A DNA stretch of 64,000 nt from Bilabrum cf. latius (Eukaryota > Bigyra: Bicosoecida > Bigyra > Bicosoecida), in contig OZ237736.1 of assembly GCA_965178125.1 (NCBI GenBank), positions 1,364,001-1,428,000 of the forward strand, written 5' to 3'. How positions within the stretch are numbered: position 1 is the stretch's first letter; each line of letters starts with the position of its first letter. The notes beneath the pieces are model-generated. The model worked only from the letters and a program-made list of their open reading frames with translations, had not been told where the DNA came from and did no database searches. Position numbers and translations under genes: made by a program. Below are positions 1 through 9,312 of the stretch, one piece after another.

Positions 1-553
1 GGTCAACACCCCGGGGGACCAGGCCCTCCTGGCGTGCGACGTCGCGTGCCCGCTGCCCGGGTGCAGGCCCAAGCACAACCAGCTGCGGCTCAGCGACCTC
101 ACCGGCATCACGGCAGTGGAGCCATCGTCGGGCCTCGAGATCACCGCGCCCTCGGGGGCCGCCGGCGTGCAGTTCGCCGTCACCTTCACTGCCAACGCCA
201 ACCTCGCGTCCGGGTACTCGTTTGAGGTCGTCCGATCGGCGCTCGCGGCGGACGGGACTGCCAGCAGTCCCGCATCTCTCATAACCGCTCCCGTGCCGCT
301 CAACGGAAAGGAAATCACGGTGGCGAACGGATTCAGGTTCAAGATCGATTCGACTGCCATCGCCGGTGCGGGCACGGAGACGTTGCAGTTCTACCCAGCA
401 ACATGCTCGGTTGCGGTTACTCAGCGCGCTGGGCAGAGCTTTGAAAGCGCAGAATGCTCCAACAGGGGCCTATGTGATCGCTCCAGCGGCCTTTGCGACT
501 GCTTCGAGGGGTACGCAGGCTCTGCATGCTCCGACGAGATCGTGTCTGTGTAA
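1..553 (+). CDS. C-terminal part of an EGF-like-domain protein (5' partial)
   Basis: An open frame runs from base 2 to a TAA stop at 551-553; the start lies outside the window. The visible 183 residues hold a beta-rich, Ser/Thr/Ala-rich stretch and end in a Cys-rich EGF-like module (ECSNRGLCDRSSGLCDCFEG and on, about residues 152-178). Such modules are common at the end of secreted or surface proteins of algae and other protists, so an extracellular role is likely but not proven. The TAA falls just after the last EGF cysteine and the sequence beyond it looks non-coding. This is one of three genes here that suggest TAA still terminates. The ligand or partner is unknown. Confidence 0.6.
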   Translation, partial: VNTPGDQALLACDVACPLPGCRPKHNQLRLSDLTGITAVEPSSGLEITAPSGAAGVQFAVTFTANANLASGYSFEVVRSALAADGTASSPASLITAPVPLNGKEITVANGFRFKIDSTAIAGAGTETLQFYPATCSVAVTQRAGQSFESAECSNRGLCDRSSGLCDCFEGYAGSACSDEIVSV

Positions 554-806
554 GGCATCGCGATCCAGGGTCGACCGACAGTCTAGGCTTGCCTGAAAAG
601 TTGTTTAATATCAACCACTAACAAACTGAATCAGATACTTGTGCTCCACTTATGGTATAACTGCGAATATAACACAACTTGAGTTGCTTTATGTGTGCGA
701 CTCGGAGTGCCCTCAAATGCCCAGTCACACTCCGTTCCTGGGCATGGATGCGAAGAATGCCTAGCTGGCATCGTCACTTGTAAAGTCTACATACATTGAG
801 CAGGGA

Positions 807-2638
807 ATGGCAAACGTGGTCCGATTGAATCAGAGGCTAAAGGAACTGTTGTCACAATAGCGGCTTCCACCGGAGGGCTGGAGTAGCGATGACGTCGAAA
901 CTTTGTTGCGGCAATTAGGTACGATGGACTCAAATAGTTTTCAAGGCAGTGTCGGCGCAGGGGAGCGTGAAGGCAGAGTTGCGTGCGAACTTGTCCACCG
1001 TCGACATTTCGGCATGGCTCACGGAATTGGACGTTCTGGTGACATTGCCGCCGTGCAACCAAAGGCGGCAGGGTCTTCCATACTGAATATGCTTGTGCAC
1101 AAGCTTGCGCTGTAGGTAGTTAAGATTGCTGGCGTGACGCGGGCAAAGTCGTGCCTGGTGTTGCCAACTGCAACTGGGATGACCTTAACTCTTTGTCTGC
1201 TGGCGTTGCGAGCCTCTCGGCCCAAGGGCCGGTTCGTAATATGGCCAAGAATTGATCAGAAGGCTTGTTTCAAAAGCATTTGCACGAGTGGAGCCGAGCC
1301 CATCATCATTTAGGCGGCAGCTCGTGGGGTGGGTGGTGCTGGCGCCGCTGCTGCTGGAGCAACGCCGGCGCGGGGCTCTGAAGATGAGCTGCGCACGGAC
1401 CTTGAGGCAATTAAAAGAGCTATCGCCGAGCACGGGGCCGATAACATCCTATGCGTGATGAGCACGAGCAGCTGCTTTGCTCCGCGCAGCCACGATGACC
1501 TGCAGGGCATCGCGCGGATCTGCGCCAAGGCGAGCGTCCCGCACATCATCAACAATGCGTACGGCCTGCAGGCTGGCCGCATTACGCACGTCATCAATGA
1601 AGCCTGCCGAGTCGGTCGAGTGGACGCCTTCGTGAGCTCAACGGACAAAAACCTCATGACCCCGGTGGGGGGGGCCATCGTGAGCAGCCCGAGCAAGGCC
1701 TTCATCGAGAGCGTCTCCACGACGTACCCAGGGCGCGCATCGGCGGCTCCTCTGGTGGACGTATTTGCCACCTTGTTGAACCTCGTGAGTGTCTCCGACG
1801 CTTTTCCGCACCGTGAACACCCTGCAAGCTCTCCCTCCGTCGCCCAGGTGCCTATACCATTACTATTGTTATTTTTCTTTCAATAATTGTGTATCCGCGA
1901 TCACGCGCGCAGGGTGCCAACGGCTACAAGAAGCTGCTGGCCGAACGCAAGGCCGCCTTCAAGCATCTCAGGGAACAGATGGAGGCGTGGGCCAGCAGGC
2001 ACGGCGAGCGAGTCCTGGACACCCCCGGCAACCCTATCTCCATCGCAACCACGCTCTCTGCCATCGTGGAGCGGTCGGGGGGCAAGAGCGCGACCATGTT
2101 CGGCGCCATGCTGTTCCAGAGAGGCGTGTCGGGGGCCAGGGTGGTGTCACCGGGGGCCCGCAAGGAGATCGCGGGGCACGTCTTCGAGCACTGGGGCTCC
2201 CAGCAGGTCGGCTTTGAGGTGCCCTACTTCACCGTGGCGGCCGGCATGGGCTCCACGGTCGAGGAGATCCCGGTGCTGATCGCAAGGCTGGACAAGACTG
2301 TCAAGGCGTTCTGCGGGAAGGCTTCGGGGGCTGGGAAAGAGGAAGAGGGGAACGAGGGGGCAGCAGGAGGGGAGCTGGGATTGGAGGGTTCTGGAGCAGG
2401 CGGGAGTGAACCTGCCGAAGGAGGTTAGCCGCCACATGTGCCAGCGCGTGGCTCCGAGGAGGGAAGGAAGGCGGACCTGCGCGGTGCAGCTGCAGCGGGT
2501 GGAGCGGAAGATGCTACTGCAGGCCCCGAGGGGCATTTTGGGCAGGCGGGGGGGCAGGCTGCCGGCACTGGCACCTCCGGGACATTCAGCTCCGCGTCGG
2601 AGCGGAGCAGCGGTGCCGCCAGTGGGGCGGGTTCCTGA
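807..2638 (+). CDS. SEPSECS: O-phosphoseryl-tRNA(Sec):selenocysteinyl-tRNA synthase (SepSecS)
   Basis: This PLP enzyme converts phosphoseryl-tRNA(Sec) to selenocysteinyl-tRNA(Sec), the last step of selenocysteine synthesis in eukaryotes and archaea. Exons are 807-1784 and 1913-2638 (567 residues). The splice joins TLLNL to GANGYKKLL, as in the human protein. Family blocks in order are [85 protein letters not shown], and [13 protein letters not shown], whose Lys (about residue 280) is the PLP-binding lysine. TAG codons at 858, 1113, 1311 and 2426 lie in frame, three of them between conserved blocks, so TAG must be read through. The C-terminus has an extra low-complexity tail of about 80 residues ending at TGA. 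Start: the first ATG in frame, giving an N-terminus shorter than in human. Confidence 0.93.
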
Positions 2639-2791
2639 AGGCATCAAGCGTGGGCACCAGTTCTACTAACCCCTAGCGTGTATTTGTGCTTCCTTTGATG
2701 TGATTTCTGCTGCGGACTTGCCGTCTGATCGACGTTTGGAGGAGTGCTATGGGATCCCGTATGGCAGATACACAAGTCTTTGCAACTTCGC

Positions 2792-3362
2792 TTAACGCCG
2801 CCCCCTTCCGCGCCCACGACCCCTACCTCGCCCACGCCCTCTTCCTCTACCTCTTGCTGCTCCGGCTCGTGCACGAGGCGGGTTCTGGTTTTGACTGTCA
2901 TCTACAAGCAATGTGTCCAAGTTCAGAGAATCTGGCAGCAGGACGCACCTAACGTTGTTGCCGCGGATACTAATGGACTCGAGGGAAACTGGATCACGGC
3001 CCTTGACTATCATCTTCACTTTCTTCATGTGCATATTCATCTTCATATCAACACCTGCAGATGCGAAACAGTAGCGAAACATCGTGCAAAAAGAGGATGG
3101 GAGATTGCAGTCCTGTGGCGAAACAGCGCGCCATCAACCGGGGAAACTCACCGCCAACTGTTCCATGTACTGTGGTTCCATTTTTCAATTCAACCGTGAC
3201 CGTCTCTTTGGATAACTTCATCAAAAACCTGCGACAATGCAAAAGAGAGGCTAGCCCGTGCTGGCCTGCATATCATCAAACTTGCAAACAACGGCAAAAT
3301 TTGGGCTGTAAACTTTGTTGCTACAATAGAATAGTGCTAGAATCTCACCGAACTAGCTTCAT
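2792..3362 (-). CDS. SNRPD1: Small nuclear ribonucleoprotein Sm D1
   Basis: Core Sm-ring protein of spliceosomal snRNPs, 117 residues (human 119). It has three exons on the reverse strand: 3362-3349 (14 nt, MKLVR), 3228-3152 and 3054-2792, all with GT-AG borders. The first exon is too short for any ORF list. The Sm1 region reads [19 protein letters not shown]; the Sm2 region contains [16 protein letters not shown]. The tail is an RG-repeat ending GRGRR and then TAA. That stop is at the expected family length, which is strong evidence that TAA remains a stop although TAG does not. The 5' end faces the start of the large glycosyltransferase 165 bp away, and the 3' end converges on SepSecS. Confidence 0.95.
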
Positions 3363-3527
3363 GGCTGCCTGGGGTCGCAGTATTGGCAAAGCTTACATTT
3401 GACGGAACCAGCGGCAATCGCCGCGCAATGTCTTATTTATCCCGGAATCAAAACTAAACTGTACGCTTCATTTGACACGTCGCGATAGGTCGCACCACGT
3501 TGCATCTTGACAAATATTGTCAAAACC
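3363..3527. promoter_or_regulatory. Divergent intergenic region SmD1 / GT41-like gene
   Basis: These 165 bp separate the start codons of two divergently transcribed genes and must hold both 5' UTRs and promoters. I see no clear TATA box or named motif. Confidence 0.4.
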
Positions 3528-6500
3528 ATGGCTCCCTTTCGTGGGGCAACAGCCCAGGGGGTTGTATTTGCCGCTGCATTCGCAGCTGTCTCATTTGGAA
3601 CAGCTTCAGGCGCCAAAGCAAAGAGCGGCAAGCCTGGCGTCGAGCTGCACAAAGCCCTGCGCGCGGTCGCAAGGGCCGGCGCAACTGCGCTCAATGAAAA
3701 TGTGCCGCCGAACGGATGGGACGACGATAAGGAATCTGCACGATTTAAGACATCAGGTTTGGCGGTAGACCTCGGTGCTTCGTTCGGTCCTGGACTGCAG
3801 AGGCACATGAAGAAGATGGGCATGAAGAGCTACGCTGTCGCTCAAGCAGGCGACCCATTCGATGACGACAGGCCCCGCCTCCTTACATCAGAGTCAGCAT
3901 GGAAGAATACCGCAAGGACTGCCGGGCGAAAGTTGCTCCAGGACGACCTCCTGGACGGAAAGGTTCCGCTGTCCAGCGCGGATCTTGTTGCGAGCGTCGG
4001 TTGGGGGCATCTCGTTGACGACGGCTCATGGACAGCAGCAATGGGGGTGTACGAGGCATTGAAGCCTGGTGTTCTCGTGATTTCCAGCTCTGCCCCCGGC
4101 GAGGCCGAGTGCCTGTCGTGCTGGGGCGCCCCGAACTCCAGGCGCTGCCGCGAGGTGATGGACACGCTCGGCGCGCAGCGCTTGAGCTCCGGGACGAACC
4201 TGTCCCTCCCCTCTCCGCTGCAGGGCGAGCGCTATCCCTTGCAGTGGATCGACGGCCTGTTCCAGGAGAACCTGGAGCTGAGCCTGCAGTGGACAGCCGC
4301 CCTCAAGGACAACCTCATCGGGCGGGCCGTCCTGCTGGGCGAGAAGCTGCCGGAGTTTAAGGGCCTCTACAAGAGAAACGCGAAGGGCAACGAGGACGTA
4401 GACCTCTCCGCTGGCGTCCCCGGCCGCATCACCGACGCGCCACCCACGGACACCGCAGAGCAGTCAGACGCTGAGCTGGAGGGCTTCACCGGGGGCCTGC
4501 CGGAGGGCTTGCCTGCGGAGGAGATCACTGCCGAGGACCGAGCCAGGATCTTTATGTCGGCGAGCAGGGTGGCCGAGTGGCTGAAGCTCGTGTATCTGGC
4601 GAAGAACGCGCTGGTGCTGCGTAGGTTCGACCCATCCGAGACCGTGGACGCTCAGTTCGCGCTGGACGAGAGCTTCGGTTTCTCGTCGGAGATGTTGCAC
4701 TGGTTCCAGCCCGAGGTGTTCGCCAGGCAGATCGCCAGGGCCGGTGCGATCCTCCGAGTGAACGACACCATCACGCTGGGCGACGAGCAACGCGCGGCTC
4801 GCCTGGCCAAGGCAAGGAGGAAAGAGGAGCTGGAGGAGGCGCTGGAGAACCAGGAGGAAGATGGGCTCGACTCGGTGGAGGCGACGATCGAGGGGGAGAT
4901 CAGGGGGCTGGAGGAGGAAGAGCAGGAGCTCCCGCCCGCCACCGTGTGGTCTGCGGAGCACGCGAGGCAGTTCGAGACCACCAGCCGCCGCATCGCCCGT
5001 CGCTGGGTTCTCGAAGAGGCCCGCTCCTATCGCTCCCTGGTGCGCGTGCAGCTGGAGAAGCTCTTGGACAAGGTCAAGTTCGTGCAGAAGGCGCTGGAGC
5101 ACGCCTACCCGCACACGATCGAGGACCCCGAGTCGGAGCCGAGCCAGCTGCGCGACCAGCTGCAGAGCGTCCCCGAGATGCTGGACGGCATGATGCGCCA
5201 GCTCAAGGACGAGAGGTCCAGGCTATCCAGGCTCGTCAACCAGGCGCACCGCGGGGTGGTGGGGCTAGAGGAGGAGGAAAAGCTTGCCAAAGAGAACGAG
5301 GAGCGCGCCAAGGAGCAGGAGGAGGCGGAGAAGGAGAAGTCCGCCGCGGTGAAGGCTCGGATGCAAGGCAAGCGCCCACCCCAGGAGGAGGCATCCATGC
5401 CCGGGTCCACCGTGGACATCCCTTCCGACTCTCCAAGCGATCCCAGCAAGGCAACTCTCGATCCGGACGGGGGGCAGACCGGAGGCAAGGCCATCAAGAC
5501 GCTTGGAAGACAGGGCAAGGCGAGCCAGGCCTCCGCAGCGGGCGATGCCAGTGACGACGATGAAGAGGACGACGAAGACGGTGATGACACCCAGGCGGAT
5601 CGGGTGCCCATGGACATTGTGGCGGAGATTGAGACCAAGCTGGCAGACGTGGTGGACCCGACCAAGACGCTTGAGGCGAGGATTCCCAGCTCGTCCGAGC
5701 TGGCCAGGGCCTTCGCAAGCGGAGACATGCTGTCAGTGCACCACCTGCTGCTCGTGGGCATCATCTCGTTGGAGAGGAACGAGGCGGGCTGGCTCGGTGC
5801 GAGCATCCAGGCGAGTGACACCAAGGGCCAAGAGGCAGTGCAGGCCAGGCTCAAGCAGCTGAGAAGGTTCGCGGGAGACGCACTGCACTACCTGTCCCAA
5901 CCCAACATGACCATCGGCCACCTCGCTCTCGCCGACCCCTGGACCCGCGCGGCGCCTACGCTGGTGCGCCTGATGCGGGTCACGAGCGGGTCCGTGCAGC
6001 AGGGCCTGTACGACGCGGCTGGAAGCGCCAGAGCGGTGAGCGACCTGAGCGGCGAGCCGACTGCCGTGGCCCAACTCCTGCTCATCTACTCCATGTACAA
6101 CGATGCCAGGGTAAACGCCGAGCAGCTGTGGCCCCAGCGCGCCGGGCTTGCGGACGCTTGGGCTCACACCCAGGTCGCTCTGGCCTCAAGCGGAGCCATG
6201 GCGCACCCGACCTTTTCCCGCAGGCTGCGCGAGACCATCTCCGAGGTGATCGCACTGAGACCGAGGTGGGCCAACGATCGCACGCAGGCAGTGCTCAACA
6301 CGCTGCGCACGAAGGCGTCTTCGCAGAGCAAGACGCTGCTCAAAAAGCTCAAGGAGGTCGCACAGGAGCTGGACCCCCGCGCGGTGGTGACCGTGGTCAA
6401 GCAGTTCGTCAAGGACGCGAGCAAGCTGGGCGCGGACGGCATGGACATCCTCTCCAAGCTGGACAGGGCAAAGGACCTGGCCAAGAGCGTGGTGCTCGAC

Positions 6501-8921
6501 GTGACCGAGAGGGCCAGCCCGCCCCGAGTGCTTGGGTTCGTGGACAGGAAAGGCGAGATCGCCCTCTCAAAGCACGTCCCCATGCATCGGCAGGACAACC
6601 CGCTGAGCGCCGGGCTCGTGCAGTCCACCCGCCCGTGGCTGCCCGCATTCGCACATCGCCACGAGCCTCACTTTTTGATGCCGTACGCCTTCCCGGCTGC
6701 CGAGCGGTTCATGCGCCGGTCCTTCGCGGGTCACCTTATGTCTCTGCCTAACCTGGACGGAGTCACAAACGTGTACGACACTGAGTGGGGCTCTGCCTCC
6801 TCGGGCAGCGAGGGCAGGAAGCTCCTCGTGATCTCATCGCAATGGAAGCCGCTGCACTCGGTGCACCGCAACTTCGCTCCCATGGTTGGAGCCGTGCTGG
6901 GCAGAGAGCCGGCGCCGTGGGGCGAGAAGCGCCGACTGGGCGAGGCCAAGAAGAGTGCGGGAGCTGCAGACAGCGTGTTTGACAGCGCCACGCTGCTTTT
7001 CCTCGAGTCGCAGCAGCTGTCGCTCGCCGATGCCGATCCGACGCTCTTCAACCACGCCCGGGCAGTGCCTGCGAACGCAACCGCGCACGACCTCGTCGAA
7101 GCTATCCAGTGGGCCAGGGCCCAGGGCTTCGACGCCGTCTTCTATCCGCAGGTCGGCATGCACGCCTACGACTACCTGCTGGCAGTGCACCGCATCGCCC
7201 CTGTGCAGATCGCGACGTACGGGCACAGCACGACCACGGATATGCCAGAGATCGACTTTTTCATCGGCTCGCTGGAGGGCGAGCTGGGCACGGCCCTGCT
7301 GTGCGGCCTCAAGGGGGGCAAGGCCGTCATGGGGCAGGACAAGTGCGGGACGGCGTTCCAGGCCGTGTCCGTGAACCCCTCGCAGGAGGACAAGGTGCAC
7401 CAGATCGAGATCACGCCCAACGCGACGAGGTACGTGGTGATCCCTCACCACTACAAGTCCGAGTCGGATGAGGTGCAGCAGCAGCTGGGCGTGGCGCTCG
7501 GGCCGCTGCGCAAGACCAAGGAGACGCAGAGGCTGGCCGAGGCTTCCGGAGTGGAGCAACACGGCGTTCGGCTCGGCCTGGTGATGGCCAAGGCGGGCGA
7601 GTCTGTGCTCAAGGAGGCCGCCCTCGACCCGATGGTGGATCCCAAGCGCCCCGTGTACGTGGGACAGGTGGACGAGGTTCGGACCGTCCTGGATGCTGCG
7701 GGCCAGAGCCCCAAGGGAGAGAAGGCGCTGGCCAAGTCGATCATCGAACAGAAGTACAGGCAGGAGAGGAACATCAAGCGGGACAAGAGCGAGAGGCTGC
7801 AGCTGCTGGGCGTGGGAAGGGCCATCGTCAGCGCAGCGAACCGATTCAGCGAGCACCTCCTCCTTGTGGACGGGCTGGCAGCCGCGTTTGAGCCCGCCCC
7901 AGGTACCGTGGCCAACCGGCCTGCGGCTGACTACCGCCCCGCCTTTATGTCTGCCGGCAACTCATCCAGCGATGCGTCAGGCACATGGGACGGCTCGTTC
8001 CGGCACAGGCAGCAGCCCCGCCTCCCGTCCGAGCAGGGTGGCGTGATGCTGGCAGGCGGGTCAAGGGGCGACCACGACGTGCTGGGCGACCTGCTGGACG
8101 GGGCCACGGACGTTGCCCCACGCCCCGAGGCGCACACGCTGTCCGAGGCGGCCATGTATGCCGGTGCTCCTGCTGACAGGTGCGTAATCGTTGCGCTCGC
8201 GTGGACAGCGGTGAAGATGAACGCGGACCACCTGGCCATGATCGGGGACGCGATGCGAATGGCGACTGACCTGCGCAACGCCTCGACCAGTTCGCCTTGC
8301 ACCATCCTTCGCGTGTTCCCTGGACTGCGCAAGGAGCGTCAGCTAGAGATCCGCTCTCTCGCGTTTGACATCGCCTCGGGGATTGGGCTCTCCTCCATCC
8401 CCGGCCTCAAGCTGGAGATCGTGCCGGGCATGGACTACGGCAGGTACAGGCTCAAGCTGCAGGAGTCTGCCTTCGCCATCGATTCCTACCCCTTCACTGG
8501 CTGCAACTCGATGCACGACCTGCTCTACTCTGGTGTCCCGGCTGTGTCGCTAGAGGGCAAGGCCTGGAGGTCCAAGATCGGCCCGGCCCTCCTCGCGCGC
8601 GCCGGTCTGGGCTACCTCGTCACACAGGACGTGGACCAGTTCCGGCAGACCATCGTCAGCTTGCTGCTCAGCAGCGACATGCGTGCTCGTGTCAGGGGCG
8701 ACCTGGCGGCGGCTGACCTCGACGCGAGGCTGGCGCCGACTGCCGCTGACGTCGGCCAGTGGCGTGCCGCCTTCCAGCTCGCCCTGCAGCGCAGCGATGC
8801 CAGCCGCATGAACGGCGCCCCGTCTCACAACGCGGCGTACTACGAGCACTACACGGTTGAGCTCTCGGATGAGGGCGACCTGCAGGACGGGCCTGCTCCT
8901 GCGGATAGCATGGAGGACTGA
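3528..8921 (+). CDS. Very large GT41 / OGT-like glycosyltransferase with N-terminal signal sequence
   Basis: A single exon of 1,797 residues ends at TGA and has no in-frame TAG. The start is the first ATG; residues about 5-27 (GVVFAAAFAAVSFGTASG) look like a cleavable signal or transit sequence. Residues about 425-630 are an acidic/basic coiled coil. The C-terminal third resembles the catalytic region of O-GlcNAc transferase/SPINDLY-like GT41 enzymes: APVQIATYGHSTTTDMPEID (about residue 1225), then after a long insert LRVFPGLRKERQLEIR, SYPFTGCNSMHDLLYSGVP and AVSLEGKAWRSKIGPALLAR (about 1590-1690). Known GT41 enzymes move GlcNAc or fucose from a nucleotide sugar to Ser/Thr, mainly in the cytosol and nucleus; the leader here suggests a secretory-pathway or organellar form. 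TPR repeats are not obvious. The donor sugar is unknown, and the 1,000-residue N-terminal region is unassigned. Confidence 0.75.
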   Translation: MAPFRGATAQGVVFAAAFAAVSFGTASGAKAKSGKPGVELHKALRAVARAGATALNENVPPNGWDDDKESARFKTSGLAVDLGASFGPGLQRHMKKMGMKSYAVAQAGDPFDDDRPRLLTSESAWKNTARTAGRKLLQDDLLDGKVPLSSADLVASVGWGHLVDDGSWTAAMGVYEALKPGVLVISSSAPGEAECLSCWGAPNSRRCREVMDTLGAQRLSSGTNLSLPSPLQGERYPLQWIDGLFQENLELSLQWTAALKDNLIGRAVLLGEKLPEFKGLYKRNAKGNEDVDLSAGVPGRITDAPPTDTAEQSDAELEGFTGGLPEGLPAEEITAEDRARIFMSASRVAEWLKLVYLAKNALVLRRFDPSETVDAQFALDESFGFSSEMLHWFQPEVFARQIARAGAILRVNDTITLGDEQRAARLAKARRKEELEEALENQEEDGLDSVEATIEGEIRGLEEEEQELPPATVWSAEHARQFETTSRRIARRWVLEEARSYRSLVRVQLEKLLDKVKFVQKALEHAYPHTIEDPESEPSQLRDQLQSVPEMLDGMMRQLKDERSRLSRLVNQAHRGVVGLEEEEKLAKENEERAKEQEEAEKEKSAAVKARMQGKRPPQEEASMPGSTVDIPSDSPSDPSKATLDPDGGQTGGKAIKTLGRQGKASQASAAGDASDDDEEDDEDGDDTQADRVPMDIVAEIETKLADVVDPTKTLEARIPSSSELARAFASGDMLSVHHLLLVGIISLERNEAGWLGASIQASDTKGQEAVQARLKQLRRFAGDALHYLSQPNMTIGHLALADPWTRAAPTLVRLMRVTSGSVQQGLYDAAGSARAVSDLSGEPTAVAQLLLIYSMYNDARVNAEQLWPQRAGLADAWAHTQVALASSGAMAHPTFSRRLRETISEVIALRPRWANDRTQAVLNTLRTKASSQSKTLLKKLKEVAQELDPRAVVTVVKQFVKDASKLGADGMDILSKLDRAKDLAKSVVLDVTERASPPRVLGFVDRKGEIALSKHVPMHRQDNPLSAGLVQSTRPWLPAFAHRHEPHFLMPYAFPAAERFMRRSFAGHLMSLPNLDGVTNVYDTEWGSASSGSEGRKLLVISSQWKPLHSVHRNFAPMVGAVLGREPAPWGEKRRLGEAKKSAGAADSVFDSATLLFLESQQLSLADADPTLFNHARAVPANATAHDLVEAIQWARAQGFDAVFYPQVGMHAYDYLLAVHRIAPVQIATYGHSTTTDMPEIDFFIGSLEGELGTALLCGLKGGKAVMGQDKCGTAFQAVSVNPSQEDKVHQIEITPNATRYVVIPHHYKSESDEVQQQLGVALGPLRKTKETQRLAEASGVEQHGVRLGLVMAKAGESVLKEAALDPMVDPKRPVYVGQVDEVRTVLDAAGQSPKGEKALAKSIIEQKYRQERNIKRDKSERLQLLGVGRAIVSAANRFSEHLLLVDGLAAAFEPAPGTVANRPAADYRPAFMSAGNSSSDASGTWDGSFRHRQQPRLPSEQGGVMLAGGSRGDHDVLGDLLDGATDVAPRPEAHTLSEAAMYAGAPADRCVIVALAWTAVKMNADHLAMIGDAMRMATDLRNASTSSPCTILRVFPGLRKERQLEIRSLAFDIASGIGLSSIPGLKLEIVPGMDYGRYRLKLQESAFAIDSYPFTGCNSMHDLLYSGVPAVSLEGKAWRSKIGPALLARAGLGYLVTQDVDQFRQTIVSLLLSSDMRARVRGDLAAADLDARLAPTAADVGQWRAAFQLALQRSDASRMNGAPSHNAAYYEHYTVELSDEGDLQDGPAPADSMED

Positions 8922-9312
8922 GGTGCTTGCCATTGCGGAGGAATCAAGGTGCGGCGACTTCATTGTGAATCCTTGGATGGAAAGATTCGTGAGCTGCATT
9001 TGCTCGAATGCCCCACGCGCTTGCGTGCCTGGGGCTGTGGATTGCTTTCTTGTGAATACGGCGGTGTTGCTGGAGACTTGGAGCTGGGGTCGGCAGAGCA
9101 GCTGCGCGCTGCCTGTCGGTGCGGTGCTTCCCCGAGGTGAGCTCATGGTCATTATCTGCTCCTGGCGGATGCCAAGGTGCAGCTGAATGGTTGAAGCAAA
9201 TATCAGCACTCACTGACCATAGTCTCCAGTAGTTGCACAATCATCGCTCCATTTGTGTCAATGTATCCACTGCATCCGCAACTACATAGGCCCCGTTGAC
9301 GCTCTAGACTAG
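8922..9312. other. Convergent intergenic region, no gene seen
   Basis: These 391 bp lie between the 3' ends of the GT41-like gene and the reverse-strand low-complexity gene. I see no coherent coding frame or RNA gene; they presumably hold both 3' UTRs. Confidence 0.5.

Noticed and set aside
6834-7856. 340-codon reverse ORF inside the GT41-like gene
   Set aside because: Antisense shadow in a GC-rich coding region; the forward frame carries recognisable catalytic motifs.
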